A stretch of 64,000 bases of DNA from Pyxicephalus adspersus (GCF_032062135.1 NC_092858.1:130446781-130510780); one strand, 5' to 3'. Shown: positions 11,291-23,705, numbered from the stretch's first letter. The notes: generated by a model from the letters alone, not told the origin. Numbers and translations are program-made.

Positions 11291-12602
11291 ATATAGATAT
11301 GCATAAAAAATTGATATCCTAAAAAAACAAATTTTGTACTGAAATGCTCAGTGCAGTCCCATTTTTTCTCTATGGGCTGCTGTGGGTAGGATTCTTCAGA
11401 GGAATGTTTAGGGGGCATAAAGAAGCAGTAACTGCAACAAACCTTGACACCAGTCTGAACATTATTAACATATTTTCCTGTATTCCTGCTCTGGTGACAA
11501 AAATATGGATTTCTTCTAAACAGTCACTAAGTGGTCACCAGGGCAGATTGAATGTAAAGAGAGTTCTTCCCAAAAAGGATACAGAAAGCAGGACAAACCT
11601 GACCATCCTAACCTTTTTATCACTCTACCAAAGTAAAAAAGATTGTATGCATTGACTGCATGATGACTTAGCTCTCTCTACTTCCCAGATACTTATTTAG
11701 TGTCGACACACCACAGCTGAAAGTGCTGACTGACCTAACTGCAGGTTACTATAACCCTACCCCTTTCAAATGATAATATAAACATACAAAAGCATAAATA
11801 TATATTATTCGAGCCGATAACATTATATTATACTGCACAAATAAAAAGTGCTCAAAAAATGTTTGGCTGGTTTCCCACTGCGAGTAAAGAAGCGCTATTT
11901 CAGGTTGAACTGCGCTTTCTTACAGCTCATTTAGCTGTCAAAAGCAATTTGTATCTCTACTTTTTGTCATAAAATATTCTATTTCTGTTTTTGAATTTTA
12001 AATAAATAACTTCCAAGGAAAAGCAAATACATTTCTCTGATAAGTTGTACCACTCCTTAATAATAAAAGCATAATAAATGGCCGGCAGTGAGGTTTCTTT
12101 TATACACTTGTTTATTATCTATAAGCCTTTGTTGCTTGTATGCTTTGTATGTATTATTTTTATTATGAGGTTAATAGATGTGTGAGTGGTCCAGTAAACA
12201 CCTTTGCTAATTTATTGTCAGGATAGTCAGGGTACTGGATCTATGGACAGGCAGGCTGAACATAAATTCACTAAACTTAAATTATTTCTCTACCTCATTT
12301 AGTAAAGTAGTGATGGCAAACAAAAAGGTTCAGCACACTTACATCGCTCCAGCTAAGGTGACATCAGCTGTTACAGCTGGTATGCTGTGGCTGTAGTTTT
12401 AAGGTGGGGGGCTTCAGAGTAAAATAATCCCTTATCCCTCCCTCCCCAGGCAGCTGACACACTCTCCTCTTCTTTCCATGCTCTGGGGGGCCCTTAAGAT
12501 CTTCATTTGCAATGCAGGACTGCTAGTTCTGCTACAGTATAATACAATATAATGTTCTTTTTGTTTTAAGAGATACTGTTTGGGACTAGACATAGGCTAT
12601 AG
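11291..12602. other. AT-rich non-coding DNA
   Basis: No gene recognised. Near 11868-11945 a short block (cccactgcgag...aagcgc) may be a fragment of a dispersed repeat, but the match is too weak to name. Confidence 0.45.
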
Positions 12603-12800
12603 CAGGGGTGCCCAACAGGTGGATTGCGATGTACTGGTAGATCGTAAAGGCAACGCAAGAAGATTGCGGAGTCCTGTCTTTTTAAAATTACCTCTACCGC
12701 GCACAGGAGTAATTAAGTCCAAGTTTTTACTGTTGGTAGATCATTTTGACTTGGTCATTTTAAAAGTAGCTCGCAAGCCAAAAAAGTGTGGGCACCCCTG
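12603..12800. mobile_element. 198-bp hAT MITE, copy A
   Basis: The ends are caggggtgcccaac and, inverted, caggggtgcccacac. The flanks ggctatag (12595-12602) and ggctataa (12801-12808) agree at 7 of 8 positions, a hAT-type duplication. The interior has the repeated 'ctggtagatcg' / 'ggtagatcatttt' motifs. It aligns end to end with the copy at 44962-45159, which has exactly the same length. The 85-codon open frame at 12580-12837 is spurious. Confidence 0.92.
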
Positions 12801-14994
12801 GGCTATAAAACCTGTAAAAAAAGGCCTGGGTCTTTAAAAAAAAAAGTTTTCAATAGAATGGGGATTTTGGTAAGAGGGTTAAAATGTGTTTCCCTTTAGT
12901 ACATTAGAGTTGTAATCTATATTTGGCGTTGCTGTTGCTACCATAAATGAACAGTTTAGAGCAAAAAGTCAACAGTGATTTGCAGAGAAATGCATTTTAT
13001 TTTATGGATCAGGTTAGCTGCACTCAATATAAATAACCCTAATGGCTGTAAGGAGGTGAATAGAGCATGAGTCACAGTCAACAGCCTGTAAATTAGCTAT
13101 AAAAGGTTAATCATTTGTTTTTCCCCAGCTTTGCTAAAATTACATTTTCATTGATGAAAGATGACATCGTAGACAGAGTATGGATCCACAGCTACATGAA
13201 GGATCTGAATAAATAAAAACATTCCTTGGCCGATGACTATAACTTTGAGGCATTTGGAAAACAACATTTGCAGCATTTTCAGTGGAAATAAAAGTTGATT
13301 CATTTGATATGCCATTTCTTAGAAGAATTTAGCCTATTGGTAAAAAGGTTATAAGAGGCCAGATAGAAATTTTTCTTAGCTTATAATGTAATGTAGTTCT
13401 GAAGGGTAGAATATTCTTGGAGGTGAATAGGGAATCACATAATAGTTTTTATACATCATATTATATTGTATTTTCTCTGCTCTATGCTATAGGGAGGATC
13501 TATTAAGAAAGAGCAAACTGCATGAGAGCAATGCTAAAGTTGATAACATGTTTTGTGTGATTCATTGCTAACATAAACTACATAAAACTTGTACACCCTT
13601 TCATTAAACTACAGTTTACCATTCACTATAGCACACATAACAAAAAGGGATTAATATCATGTAAGGTCAGGAATTGATTTATAGAAAAAAAAGTCCTAAG
13701 CACCTATGAGATATCTTGTTCCAAGTGAAAATGGACTATGTTCTTTGGAAAAATATATATTTTTCAAGCCACCCACTGTCCTTATGAATTATTTGCAAGA
13801 GGGGGCTGTTAGAACAAGTTAGAGTGGTACTCAATACCTTATTCCATATATTTATAAGACATAATAAGATAAGACATGTATGCATTTTGAAGAAACGCTT
13901 CTTGCATAACTGGGAGAAAAGGCTATGAGAAAAACACACCTTTAAGGGTTATATTTTAGTAAGTGTAGACACAGTGGGTGTTAGAGATTTTTAGGCATTT
14001 TAGGAATTTTACACAGGGTTACTAACATTTAATATAGTATTCCTCATAGGTGACTGTTGTCATCAAGGGAAAACATTCGGGGGCCCAAGTCTTATCCAGC
14101 ATCATACGCATACCATCCAAAATAAAGAATGATTTTTTTTAAAGCAGGTGTTCTATATTTATTTAACACATTTCCTGAAAAACAGTTACCCTGGCTAAGA
14201 AAAATGTCATTTTTGTTGAGGTAAACTCTGCACGAGCTTATAAAAGGCCTTTTGATTTTACTCATGAAGATTTACGACTGTGAATACAGTGAAAAATAAA
14301 GATGAGACATGTATACTATGCTGCTTTTCATCTGATAAATGATTCAAGATGTTTTGTCTGAATATTCCCCAACATCATCTCATAAGCCTAATTTGGTAAA
14401 ACAAGGGTCTTAAGTAAAGAAGATGCAAAGGGCTGTACTAGAGGTGAGGAAAGTTCCATGGCTAGGCTTTTTAGATGAATATTGAACTTTTAAAACTTAG
14501 CTTAGTACATTTAGACGGGTGTGCTAAACATTAACTTAGGGGATCAGTGTAAAAAAGCACTGGCATGGCCATGTCACAGCCATATCACTGCATTAAAAAA
14601 ATTACTGCGATCAGTAGTATAAATTAATAAAAATGTGTGGAAGACAAACAAATGACCTGTCAAAGGTATATAAATGGCTCTCCTTCAACTATAGAACTCC
14701 CACTGCTCCATTGGGCAAAGAACAAATTCATGGGGCACTGCAGGGTCCAACAAACAGCCTGCATTTTATGAATGTCCTGAAAAAGGCAATCCATGGTGAG
14801 CCTAACCAAGTGCAGGAAAATGAAAATGGAGTAGATAGAAATATCTAATCTTTATTATAAATGTTTTTTAAAGCTCTCTGAAAAGAAGCACTTCTAGCCA
14901 ACAAGAGAGAACCACTAGTGCACTGTTATTTAAAGCGTAAAAAAAGGACCACAGCACCTACGACGTGCACCAACACCTCTTTCAAGGTGACTAC
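12801..14994. other. AT-rich non-coding DNA
   Basis: No exon or transposon recognised. The sub-block 12955-13330 is listed separately as a weak regulatory candidate. Confidence 0.5.
12955..13330. promoter_or_regulatory. Candidate conserved non-coding block
   Basis: This repeat-free stretch contains an AP-1-like motif (tgagtcac near 13069) and homeodomain-like taatcattt/aaatta motifs, with a polypyrimidine-AG (tttccccag) at about 13120 that is not followed by a recognisable exon. The call rests on texture alone. Confidence 0.18.
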
Positions 14995-15441
14995 ATTGGG
15001 CCTGACTTATTAAAGTTCTTTAGGACTGGGAAAGAAAGGCTATCATGGGAGAACCTGAGTGATCCAGCTAACCTGGAATAGATTTCATAAAGTATTTTGC
15101 TATTTTTTGGCAAATGTTTTCAATACTGTGCCAGATCTACTTTACGTTTGCACAATCACCCAGTTTCACTCATGAAAATCTATCTCAGTGTTCCACTGTT
15201 AGTTACCACTAACACCAATGCTTTTTTTATCTGTAAAGGTGTCATTCTTACCACTGGCCATAAATGTAAGAGGCATGCTTCCGATTGCCCATCACACTAA
15301 TATAATGTGAGTTATGGATATAGTGATTAATACAGGGGTTTACCGAAGACCTGAAAGTTATTTAAGGGGTGCCCCTAAGGTAAATAGGTTGAGAAACATT
15401 GCTCCGACATCTTTAGCCTTGAAGAGCCTTAATAAATCAAG
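14995..15441. mobile_element. Palindromic MITE, copy 2, interrupted
   Basis: The left part starts ttgggcctgacttattaaag and follows the family through the ttttggcaaatgttttcaat centre to tctatct at about 15185. The matching right end, agccttgaagag...taaatcaagctt, appears only at 15415-15441. A 216-bp block between them is foreign. This copy has the 'ggctatcatgggagaacctg' arm that marks the second subfamily seen at 21.1, 29.1 and 61.8 kb. Confidence 0.8.
15186..15401. mobile_element. hAT-like insertion inside MITE copy 2
   Basis: The block begins cagtgttcc and ends aggttgagaaacattg, an inverted end typical of hAT elements (cagtgtttctcaacc). Near the right end it holds 'gacctgaaagttattt' and 'ggggtgcccctaaggta', also seen in inverse form in the element at 10.83 kb. 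The flanking 8-mers do not match well, so the exact boundaries or a later deletion remain open. Confidence 0.6.
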
Positions 15442-16120
15442 CTTATAGTAATGCAGGGTCCCAGGAACCCTTTATATAAACACCCTGGTGTTCACACACT
15501 AGTAAAGGTCATTCTACTCATCCTCTATTAATGGTTGACGGTAGCTTTCATCTGCTTTCCTCAAAGCATGCTGTGCTTAAATGAGGGGACATGTAGTACA
15601 TAGAAATGGGATCATGTGATTTTATATTTGGAAAGCACTCAATACCTGAAAGGTCTGGGAAACAGTTCAGAAGAAATGCAGATCAGCATTTATCGGTTAG
15701 GGAATGCAATTTTATAATTTTACAGCAGCCCTAAATCAGGCATTAAGGACAATATTGGATACTGATGATACATGTTATGGAACTGAAAATCTTGGAAGAC
15801 CATAAAGAGATATTGTTTTAAAGCAGAACATTGGTGGTGGTAAATGTGGTAGTGAAGTATGTGTTTTCCTCCAATACCACCTCCAATACCACTTACAAAA
15901 TATATTGTATTGTTTTCCTTTAAAACATAATCCTCTTTATTTGATACTTTGAAATGAATGGCAGACCAGCTGTACAGTATGCTTCAATATTATACACAAA
16001 CATGAGTATGCACTAACTTTCTGACATGACTAACCCATAAGGGGGAAATCTCCTATATTATAAATATCCTATATTGCATGATTGAAAAAAATGTCAATGC
16101 ACACACCAGTCTCAATTATT
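15442..16120. other. AT-rich non-coding DNA
   Basis: No feature recognised except a 12-bp tandem duplication (cctccaatacca) near 15870-15893. Confidence 0.5.
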
Positions 16121-16346
16121 AGGTCTGATTTATTAGGGCTCTCCAAAGCAGGAGAGGATACACTTTCATCAGTGAAGCTTGGTGATCCAGCAGCCCCGAA
16201 ATGGATTTCTTAAAATCAATTTGCTATTTGTTAGCAAATGTTTTCAATGATGGACCAGATCCATTCCAGGTTTGTTGGATCACCCAGCTTCACTGATGAA
16301 AGTGTATCCTCTCCAGCCTTGGAGAGCTTTAATTCATCAGGCCCAT
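16121..16346 (+). mobile_element. Palindromic MITE, copy 3 (near full length)
   Basis: A 226-bp foldback element. The outer arms aggtctgatttattagggct and agctttaattcatcaggccc pair, and the inner arms gatacactttcatcagtgaa and ttcactgatgaaagtgtatc are exact reverse complements. The asymmetric centre reads tttgctatttgttagcaaat. The 61- and 65-codon open frames on opposite strands here result from the palindrome. Confidence 0.9.
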
Positions 16347-17727
16347 TGTCTCTACTTCTGGATAGCTTGATGGACAACTGGGAGAAGTGTGAGCCTTTAG
16401 TCTTGGGGACTTTCATAGCACAGACATATTTCTAGAACTAAATAATACATCCTAAGCAAGGTGCCTCATTTATTGATGATTACGATGAACGATAGATGTT
16501 TAGGACAAGGTGTATTGTGCTATATCTTTTCACATCTTCCAGTCGACATTCATTCCTATGGCAATGGAAGCTTTGCTGGAAGACTTTTCCCCTTACTAGA
16601 CAGTGTTGGACAGGTCTAAATAGGGAACAGTGTGTTATTTAATACCAACCATGTGTGGCTGACTTAAGGTCCCTCCTTGAGACTAAATAGTGAAGTATTT
16701 CTATTCAGGGCCATCAGCCTAACATATCTTATTAGTACTGGCCTGGGGTATACACGTAAAACACAAAAATAGGTTAACTTTGGAAAATTAAAACATAATT
16801 TAATTATATCCCTTAGTCCTTTTTTTTAGATTACATTTTTGTTGAACAGCACTTTGTAAGGCTGAAGTGTGTTCCACTGCCATGCACTGTAGAAAATGTT
16901 TGTTACTAAGCAACCAAATATTAAATCTGAGAATTGCTGAGAACCTTTATGCTTACAGTTCCATGAAGGTTTAATCTGTTGCTCGAATTATTACCTATTT
17001 TAAATTTAACAGACTGATGTTAATGCTATTATTGTGCTGAATATCTTACATAGTAGCTTAGTCTACAATGTAATACACCACAGCTGTATTGAAATACTGA
17101 ATTAGTTTCAATGTTTTAACACTAAATTTGCAATTGCATTAGCATAACATTTTTTTTCACTTCTAAAGCCATTTTTAGCATGTGGCATGTAAAAATAATT
17201 CAGCTCTTTCACAAAAGAACAAACAGTGGAAAATCGCTTTGCATCTCATTCCAACTGCTACTGAAATTTAATTTTCCTGATTATGCATTTTTTTTTTACA
17301 AAGAAATAATAGCAGCAGTTCTTTCTTCCTTTTCAATACTAGTGGATGTGGTCATTTACAGACAATGCTATAGTCTCTATTCATCAAAAACATGTATTAA
17401 CAAAATAGGAAAAAGTCTGTAAATTTAAATGATGACAAAGAATCTCATTTTAGCGTTTACTGACTTGGGGCACAAGGACACTTTTCTGTTACCATGCTAT
17501 ATTTTCACTAAAACTGGGTCACTTCTTTGGTAAATCATCTCTGGGGATGGTGCTAAAAAAAACTCAATGATATCTAGAACTGAATGTGAAAAACACACAA
17601 AACAACACTCAATGGATTCAATTCCCAATGAAATAGGGAGTCAAGATAAAACAGAACTGGTTTATTTATGCAACATTACCTATTTTCAATATTTGGAGCA
17701 AGTTTACTTGACATCTTTACTGAATTC
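16347..17727. other. AT-rich non-coding DNA
   Basis: No gene or repeat family recognised. The segment around 16850-17040 has fairly balanced composition but no motif strong enough to call. Confidence 0.45.
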
Positions 17728-17996
17728 CCTCTTTAGGGTTTTGCAGTGCTAGGTCCCAGGTTCGAATCTCGGCCAGGACATTATCTGCAGTTTGGAGGTT
17801 CTTCCACATTTCAAAAACATGCAATTAGTTTAACTGGCTTCCACTCAAACTGACCTTAGACTGTGGTAATGACATATGACTTTGGTAGGGATATTAGGTT
17901 GTGAGCCCATTTGAGGGGCAGCTAGTAACATGACTATTGATTTTGTAAAGCGCTGCATACTATGACGACGCTATAATACTGAATAATAATAATATT
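17728..17996 (+). mobile_element. tRNA-derived SINE, 5'-truncated copy
   Basis: The copy starts within the tRNA-related head. A B-box-like ggttcgaatct occurs at 17760, followed by cggccaggacat. The body and tail share 'aaaaacatgcaattag', 'atgacatatgacttt', 'ggtagggatattag', 'gaggggcagctagtaa' and 'gactttgtaaagcgctg'-type blocks with the copies at 34.4 and 52.1 kb. It ends in an aataataataat tail. Transcription by RNA polymerase III is expected of the family, but the A box is missing here. Confidence 0.85.
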
Positions 17997-18984
17997 CAGG
18001 TCTCTATATGGTATGGATGTTGCTACCAGATTGTTCTAATGTCTTCTTGTACTTGATGCACCTATGGACATTTATGCCAGAACTAGACTTACACGTGTAA
18101 GTGGCCTTTTGCAACTTTTGGAATAGATTCACCTAAATAAGTGTACTGTAGGTTCTTTGGTTAAATGGGATCAATTTAGGAGCATTTTATGGTTCTGAAT
18201 ATCTACTAGGAATATGGATTATCACTCTGTTTCCCGGGACTAGCTCTTTTAGATGGACAAATGCTTCCTATTTTGGTTGTTAAAATAGCTCCCTGTCCAA
18301 CCAGTCTATAGTTACTTGGCAGTCTGGCCCAACATTTGTTTTTTTTTACCCCATCCTAATTGGACCCCATTTGGACAGGAGAGTATGTAAGACTGCAGTC
18401 AAATGAGAGGTGAATAATTTGAGCTACCTCCCTCTTAGTTATACAATGATATTGACGTAAAGGGATGATGTCACATTGAGTGTTTTGTCAATATCAGTTG
18501 ATGTCATATTGGCTCTATTTAAACAATGCCTCATTACTTTGTTGTCAATGCTACTTCTTTTATGTTATTCGATAAATATTGTTTCATAAAAAAAAAACTC
18601 TCTCTCCAATGTTTGACTGATTTTGGGTCAAAATTGATGGAGAAACCAACCATACATTGTAGCATTGTAGTTTGCTATCTAAATCAAATCAAACCATAGC
18701 TGGCAGAATATAACAAATTAACGTTTAAACTTTTTGTCAATGAGAAAAAGATTGTAATGATTATTTTCCACCTGTTTTATATTCTCATAGGTTCATTACT
18801 TGTCTATTTTTAATGTCACCCAGTAAGCCTTATCTTATTTTTAACACCAAGCTCAAGCAACAAGAAGCAAAAAGAAGTAACGATATGCACATGGACTGGA
18901 TTTATGATAAGCAGTTTCATTTTTGCATTTTTTTACTTGCACAGATGAAAGTGTATTTGTAGGAAAACCATATATATATATTCA
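17997..18984. other. AT-rich non-coding DNA
   Basis: No gene recognised. A perfect 10-bp inverted repeat (tgatattgac 18447-18456 / gtcaatatca 18487-18496) is present. Confidence 0.5.
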
Positions 18985-20100
18985 CTGGTTACCCAATTAG
19001 ATATAACTATTCAACTGTTTCTTACTGCAAATATCTAATCAATCACATGGCAACAAATTAATGCATTTAGGCATGTAAACATAGTCAAGGTGACTTGCTA
19101 AAGTTTAAATTGTGCATCACAATGGGTAAAGTGATTTAAGTGACCTGGAATGGTTGTTTCAGTCTTGCTGGTCAGAGTATTTCAGAAACTGCTGATCTGC
19201 TGGCCAAAAAAATACTGAGAAAGTGGCAGTTCTCTGGATGAAAATGCCTTGTTGAAGTCAGAGGTCAGGGGAGAATGTCCAGGATGGTTTGAGCTAATAC
19301 AAAAAGGCAACAGTAATTCAAGTAGCAACCCATTAAGACCAGGGTATCATAAAGAGCATCTCTGAATGCACAACACAATTTAACGGGAAGCAGTCAACCT
19401 TTACAGGGAACTAGAGACGACATTCACATGGGTTAACCAAAATTGGACAACAGAATATTGGAAATTGTTGTCTGGTCTGATAAGTCTTGATTTTGCTGCA
19501 ACATTTGAATGGTAGGGTCAGGATTTGGCATTAGCAACATTAAAGCATGGATCCACTCTGCCTTGTATCAACAGTTTGGGTTGGTGGTGTGTTGGAATAA
19601 GGGATATTTTTATGGCACACTTTGGTCCCCTTAGTACCAATAGGGGTATTGTTTTATTTTCTTTATTGTATTGAGTATTGTTTAAATCCACAGCCTACCT
19701 CTCATTGTTGCTGACCCATGTCTACTCGTTATGGCCACAGTGTACCCATCTTCTGATAGTCACTTCAAGCATGATAACTCACCATGTAACAAAGCACAGA
19801 ACATCTTAACCTAGTTTCTTGAACATAACAATAAGTTTACTGTATTCAAATGGTCCCCACAGTCACCACATCTCAATCCAACAAAGCATCTTTAGGATGT
19901 GCTGGAATGGGAAATTTCCATCATGGATATGCAGTTGCATTATGCTATAATGTCATTATGGACTAATCTTTGATGTGTTTTGAACACATTGATGATTATT
20001 ACCATTTTGGAAGCCATACAATTTAGTTAAAAATCTTCTACAGGAACCTAAGCTGCTATCAGGCATCAATTAAGAACATGCAATGAGGATGTTAGTACAA
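18985..20100 (+). mobile_element. Degenerate Tc1/mariner transposon
   Basis: The remains of one Tc1-type DNA transposon: an untranslated leader from about 18985 and the transposase body to about 20070. Inverted terminal repeats were not located, so the outer limits are approximate. Confidence 0.75.
19122..20074 (+). pseudogene. Tc1-type transposase pseudogene (DD36E spacing)
   Basis: The reading begins at atgggtaaa (MGKSD-like) and keeps family landmarks: 'EYFRNC'-like helix-turn-helix region near 19170-19210, WSD at 19473-19481 (first catalytic D), HDN at 19770-19778 (second D) and PQSPHLNP ending at 19880. The third catalytic residue is aag (Lys) at 19884-19886 where Glu is expected. Thirty-six residues separate it from the second D, unlike the 34 of standard Tc1. 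In-frame stops occur at 19488 and 19893 and between them, and frame is lost elsewhere. The enzyme would cut and paste DNA by DDE chemistry; this copy cannot. It is unrelated in sequence to the nearby MITEs. Confidence 0.88.
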
Positions 20101-20624
20101 ATATTGTGGGAAGGAAGGGGTTAAACCCATCCAAGTCTAGACCTCAGTATTAGTGTTGAGCTGTTGGCAATAAACAGTAAAGCTGTGTGATATCTGTGTT
20201 GTGTGGAGAAACATATTACAGTTATAGCCAGCATGAAAAGAAACCAATTCTCACTATATTGTGCCGCTCATGACACACATGGACTTCAATTTCCTGTTCT
20301 GATTTCCTGGCCAAACAGTAACAGAAACAAAATAAAGCCCATCATTGCAATCTTTTTGTTTGAAACAGTTTAAATATAAAAGGTTAGAAAGTGATTCATA
20401 AAATAAACTGAAAACCAGTATTGCTCTCTACATATGAATAAACAGTATATGACGGGACACTTAAAAAATAAGGACAATAATATAATTCCTTTCTTCCTAG
20501 CCTTGGTATCTTTAAGGACAGAGTTGTTGGAATTCAGTGCACTGATCCTCAGTGTAACTATACTGATAGGAGATAATGTTTTTATTAGTGAAGGCTTTTT
20601 ATTGTTTAATGAAATATTTATGTG
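20101..20624. other. AT-rich non-coding DNA
   Basis: No feature recognised. Confidence 0.5.
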
Positions 20625-20840
20625 AGTGTTATTGTTACAGGGAGGGATAGTGTGAAGATTAGGGTTACAAATAGGGTAAGGGTGAGGATTAGGGTTACAG
20701 AGACGAATTATGTGAGTGTTAAAGTTGAGTGTAAGGTTAGTGTAAAGTTTAAGGTTACGTAGCAAGTTAAGGTATAAGGATCACAGAGATGGGTAGTGTG
20801 AGGTTTAGGGCTGCATAGAGAGTTACAGAGAGGGTTACCT
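20625..20840 (+). repeat. Degenerate TTAGGG-containing minisatellite
   Basis: Repeated variants of 'gattagggttacag', 'gagggatagtgtgaag' and 'gtgtaaggttagtgtaaag' fill about 215 bp in one orientation. The plus strand has G and T with very little C. Exact ttaggg hexamers occur three times. The unit is roughly 25-35 bp but diverged. The complementary strand is open for 131 codons (20370-20765) and is rich in Asn, Pro, Thr and His only because of the repeat. Confidence 0.75.
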
Positions 20841-21101
20841 CTTCCCATGCATGATTACAAGACTATTGGGTCCTAATAGTCCCAAAACCTAGGTCCTATT
20901 AGGCTTGCTCCTACCTTCCGCAGATTTAAACACATATTACCCTGAAAACCCACCTTTTCAAACTTACCTACCCACCTTTATCTGTCTTTTAACCAGTCGG
21001 TAAATACCTACCATTCCATACCCTCCTTATTGAAGGGTACTTCTTCCCACCTCTTCGATTTTAAGCTCTAATGGACAAGATCCTTTTCTCCTCCTATGTC
21101 A
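20841..21101. other. Non-coding DNA, C-rich
   Basis: This segment is pyrimidine-rich with cctacc/accttt runs. No gene recognised. Confidence 0.4.
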
Positions 21102-21193
21102 TTGGACCTGATTTATTAAATTGCTTGAAGACTGGAGAAGATAGACTATTCTGGGAGAATCTGGGTGAGCCAACAAACCTGCAATGGATCTGG
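21102..21193. mobile_element. Palindromic MITE, copy 4 (one half only)
   Basis: The left half reads ttggacctgatttattaaat, then 'gactggagaagatagactat', 'gggagaatctgggtgagcca' and 'acctgcaatggatct', after which similarity stops. The right half is absent. Subfamily 2 by its arm sequence. Confidence 0.75.
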
Positions 21194-23559
21194 GGCTCAG
21201 AGTAGAGATTTCTCCCATTACAGGAAGCTCTTTGCTGAAAATGACTAACATAAGGATAAAGACACATACACGGGACAGTTTTCTTTTTTGCTCAGTTTTT
21301 TTACTTTGGTTAGTTGTGCTACTAAATAGTTGTGCCTTGACAATTCTTTTTCAAGTTTACCAGACAGAAGCTGTTAGAATAGATTATCAACAGCCTAATG
21401 ACATGAAAAACCCTCAATTCTCCTGAGACCAAGAGATTTTTTTCTAGAGTCGAGGTCCCATTAGGAAGCTTAAAAGTAGATTCTTTTTTTATTCATGACA
21501 AGAAAGAGGTTCTTTTTTTATGCAGAATAATAATGACATTTCGTTAAATTGACATGTGCTTTATTGGTTCAGATGAAATTAGAATTTTAATAACGAGATG
21601 GCTTTAATATTCATTATTCTTAGGTAAGTTTGCATGCATTCATCAAAAGACAATTTGTCATTAAGTTAAAGGTACACCAATTACTTTAAACAAACTGCTG
21701 GAGAAGGTGTTATGACAAAGATATAGGATCACAGGGTGGGCTGTGTATAAGTGGCATGAGAAGGATAACTTATATCTAACTGTGGGTTTAATATAAATAT
21801 GACTAATGACTTAAAATCATCTCTACATCCTATAAGGAGAAATAAAACCTAAACAAAATTATAAAAAAAATAATCTTTAGCATATTTGTGAAATTTCAAA
21901 AGTAATAGTCTAATAATCTATAGGTGTATTCTAAATTCTCTTTGTTTGCCCCCTTTTGATACAGATGATAGTGCTGTCTTTTTGCCTATCCTGTGACCTT
22001 TCATACAGATTTACAATGAATACTGGCCATTGTAGGCTATGCAGGCTTGCATGACAATACTCACAGTTGTCATTCTCATGAAACCTACTCTAGGAAAACC
22101 CATGCAGCTATGGAGTGTATGCTTGCAAATCGAAAATGCCAGAGATTAGCAGCACTACGATGTAGCAAAGTTGATAATTTTGATACATTAAATATATATA
22201 TATATCATATTATTTTATAATAACTTATCATGGCAAAGCTTCATAGCACACAGAACTCTAACAAACCTAATGTCTTACTGCTATGGTAACTAACCACTTT
22301 AAAGTGGCATAGCATGGTTTTATTGAACTCTTATTTTAAGCTACTATTGCAAATATTAATAAATTATTTATAATTTGGCTTCTTTTTTTTAAGTTTTTTT
22401 TTTTAGCAATATTTACATTGGCCACTAGAGCAGACTCGAGTATTTATTCTCTTATCAAGTGTATGTAAACACTAAAAATGAACTCCTTTTTTCTCCCCCT
22501 TGGTTCGGTAAATCTATCAAGCATTTTGTTATATCTGTTCAATAAACTTTGAGTTACAGTTGTTCTGGTCAAAATGCAAAGCTGTCCTGTTCACTTTTTA
22601 AGTGTTTTCTTGAGGAATCTAATTAGTCCTCCCAGTTTACTGCCTGGACAACCGAAACATTACTCACTATGGTATAGAGAGGAGAACAGTGGGAGGGATT
22701 GTGTATTTTAGAAAAAGACATGGCCTATACATTTATATTATTCTACAGCATAAATATAAAAAAAAAATCCAACACATGGTATTGAGATTATAAAGCTGCT
22801 GCAACCCCCCGTCAAAAAACACGTGCTATAAATGGTGATTATTGAGATGACTAACTTTTAACGATCACTAGGTAACATAATGTTTAAAGAAGAAGCAATA
22901 TCATGCATTTAGATGGAAAGCAAGTAGTACATTTTTATAGTTTCATGGAAAATCTCACTAAAAAATTTAACTTGGTATCAGTACAAAGAGCCAGTGATCT
23001 ATGTTGCAGTGCTAACAAGGTGTTAGTTGACTGGAGAGGAGCAAAAAAATGATGACCTTATCAGTGCACTACTTTTCCTTTTATTGTCCAGTCTGGGGCT
23101 GTGGAAAAAAACAGACCTAAAAGTTTTTTAAATGACAGCTGAAAAAATAAGATCTCCACATCTGCCAGACAGGGCTGTGTTGTGTGAGGGAACTGTGCAA
23201 GCAGATTGACATAAATAGTCTTTGGAAAAAACTTCACAGAGTTAAGAAGCTGCCTCAAAAGGGTTTAAAATCTATTTTTTTTACTACCTCTATACAGACA
23301 CAATGTAGGACCAATATAGATGAATGCCTGTTAATCTAACAGTAAATTTTTGGATTACAATTTGAAAAGTGCAGTTAGCTTTCTTGGTGGTGATTGAGCC
23401 CAGAACACTGATCGCTAACCACATCGTACTTTACTAGAACCATTTCAGACTTGTATTTGGCTGTAACATTCTACCACAGGCTCATCTGCCCTCTCATTCA
23501 CCCTCCCAGCTCCCATTCAGTTAGTAAGCATTTTTTGTTACCTATGTCTGCAGTGAATC
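21194..23559. other. AT-rich non-coding DNA
   Basis: No gene recognised. There is a short TA run at 22192-22206. The segment 22460-22560 has 'caagtgtatgtaaacact', which resembles the left end of the TTAA element at 24.6 kb and may be a fragment of it. Confidence 0.45.
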
Positions 23560-23705
23560 ATAGCCCGGGTTAACGGAAGCAACAAATTTCTTCTGGCTGT
23601 GAGGTTGCCTTTTCCTTTCTGGAAACGAGTGCAAACCCATTACCCTGTTGTGCCAGTTAGCTTTGTGCCTGGGAGTGACCCACCATATATGGATATTCAC
23701 CACAA
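23560..23705. repeat. Possible dispersed repeat fragment
   Basis: The block 'ctgtgaggttgccttttcct..ctggaa' resembles 'cagtgaggttgctttttttt..ctggaagaag' at 44481-44515. The shared texture suggests two diverged copies of one family, whose class I cannot assign. Confidence 0.3.

Noticed and set aside
15178..15409. 8-bp target duplication around the insertion in MITE copy 2
   Set aside because: atctatct and ctccgaca do not match; shifted alternatives agree at only about four positions.
17728..17996. Functional tRNA gene at the B-box-like ggttcgaatct
   Set aside because: No cloverleaf or A box; the sequence continues into a SINE body shared with two other copies.
20370..20765. 131-codon minus-strand frame rich in Asn, Pro and His
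   Set aside because: It is the translation of the degenerate TTAGGG-like repeat and not a protein gene.
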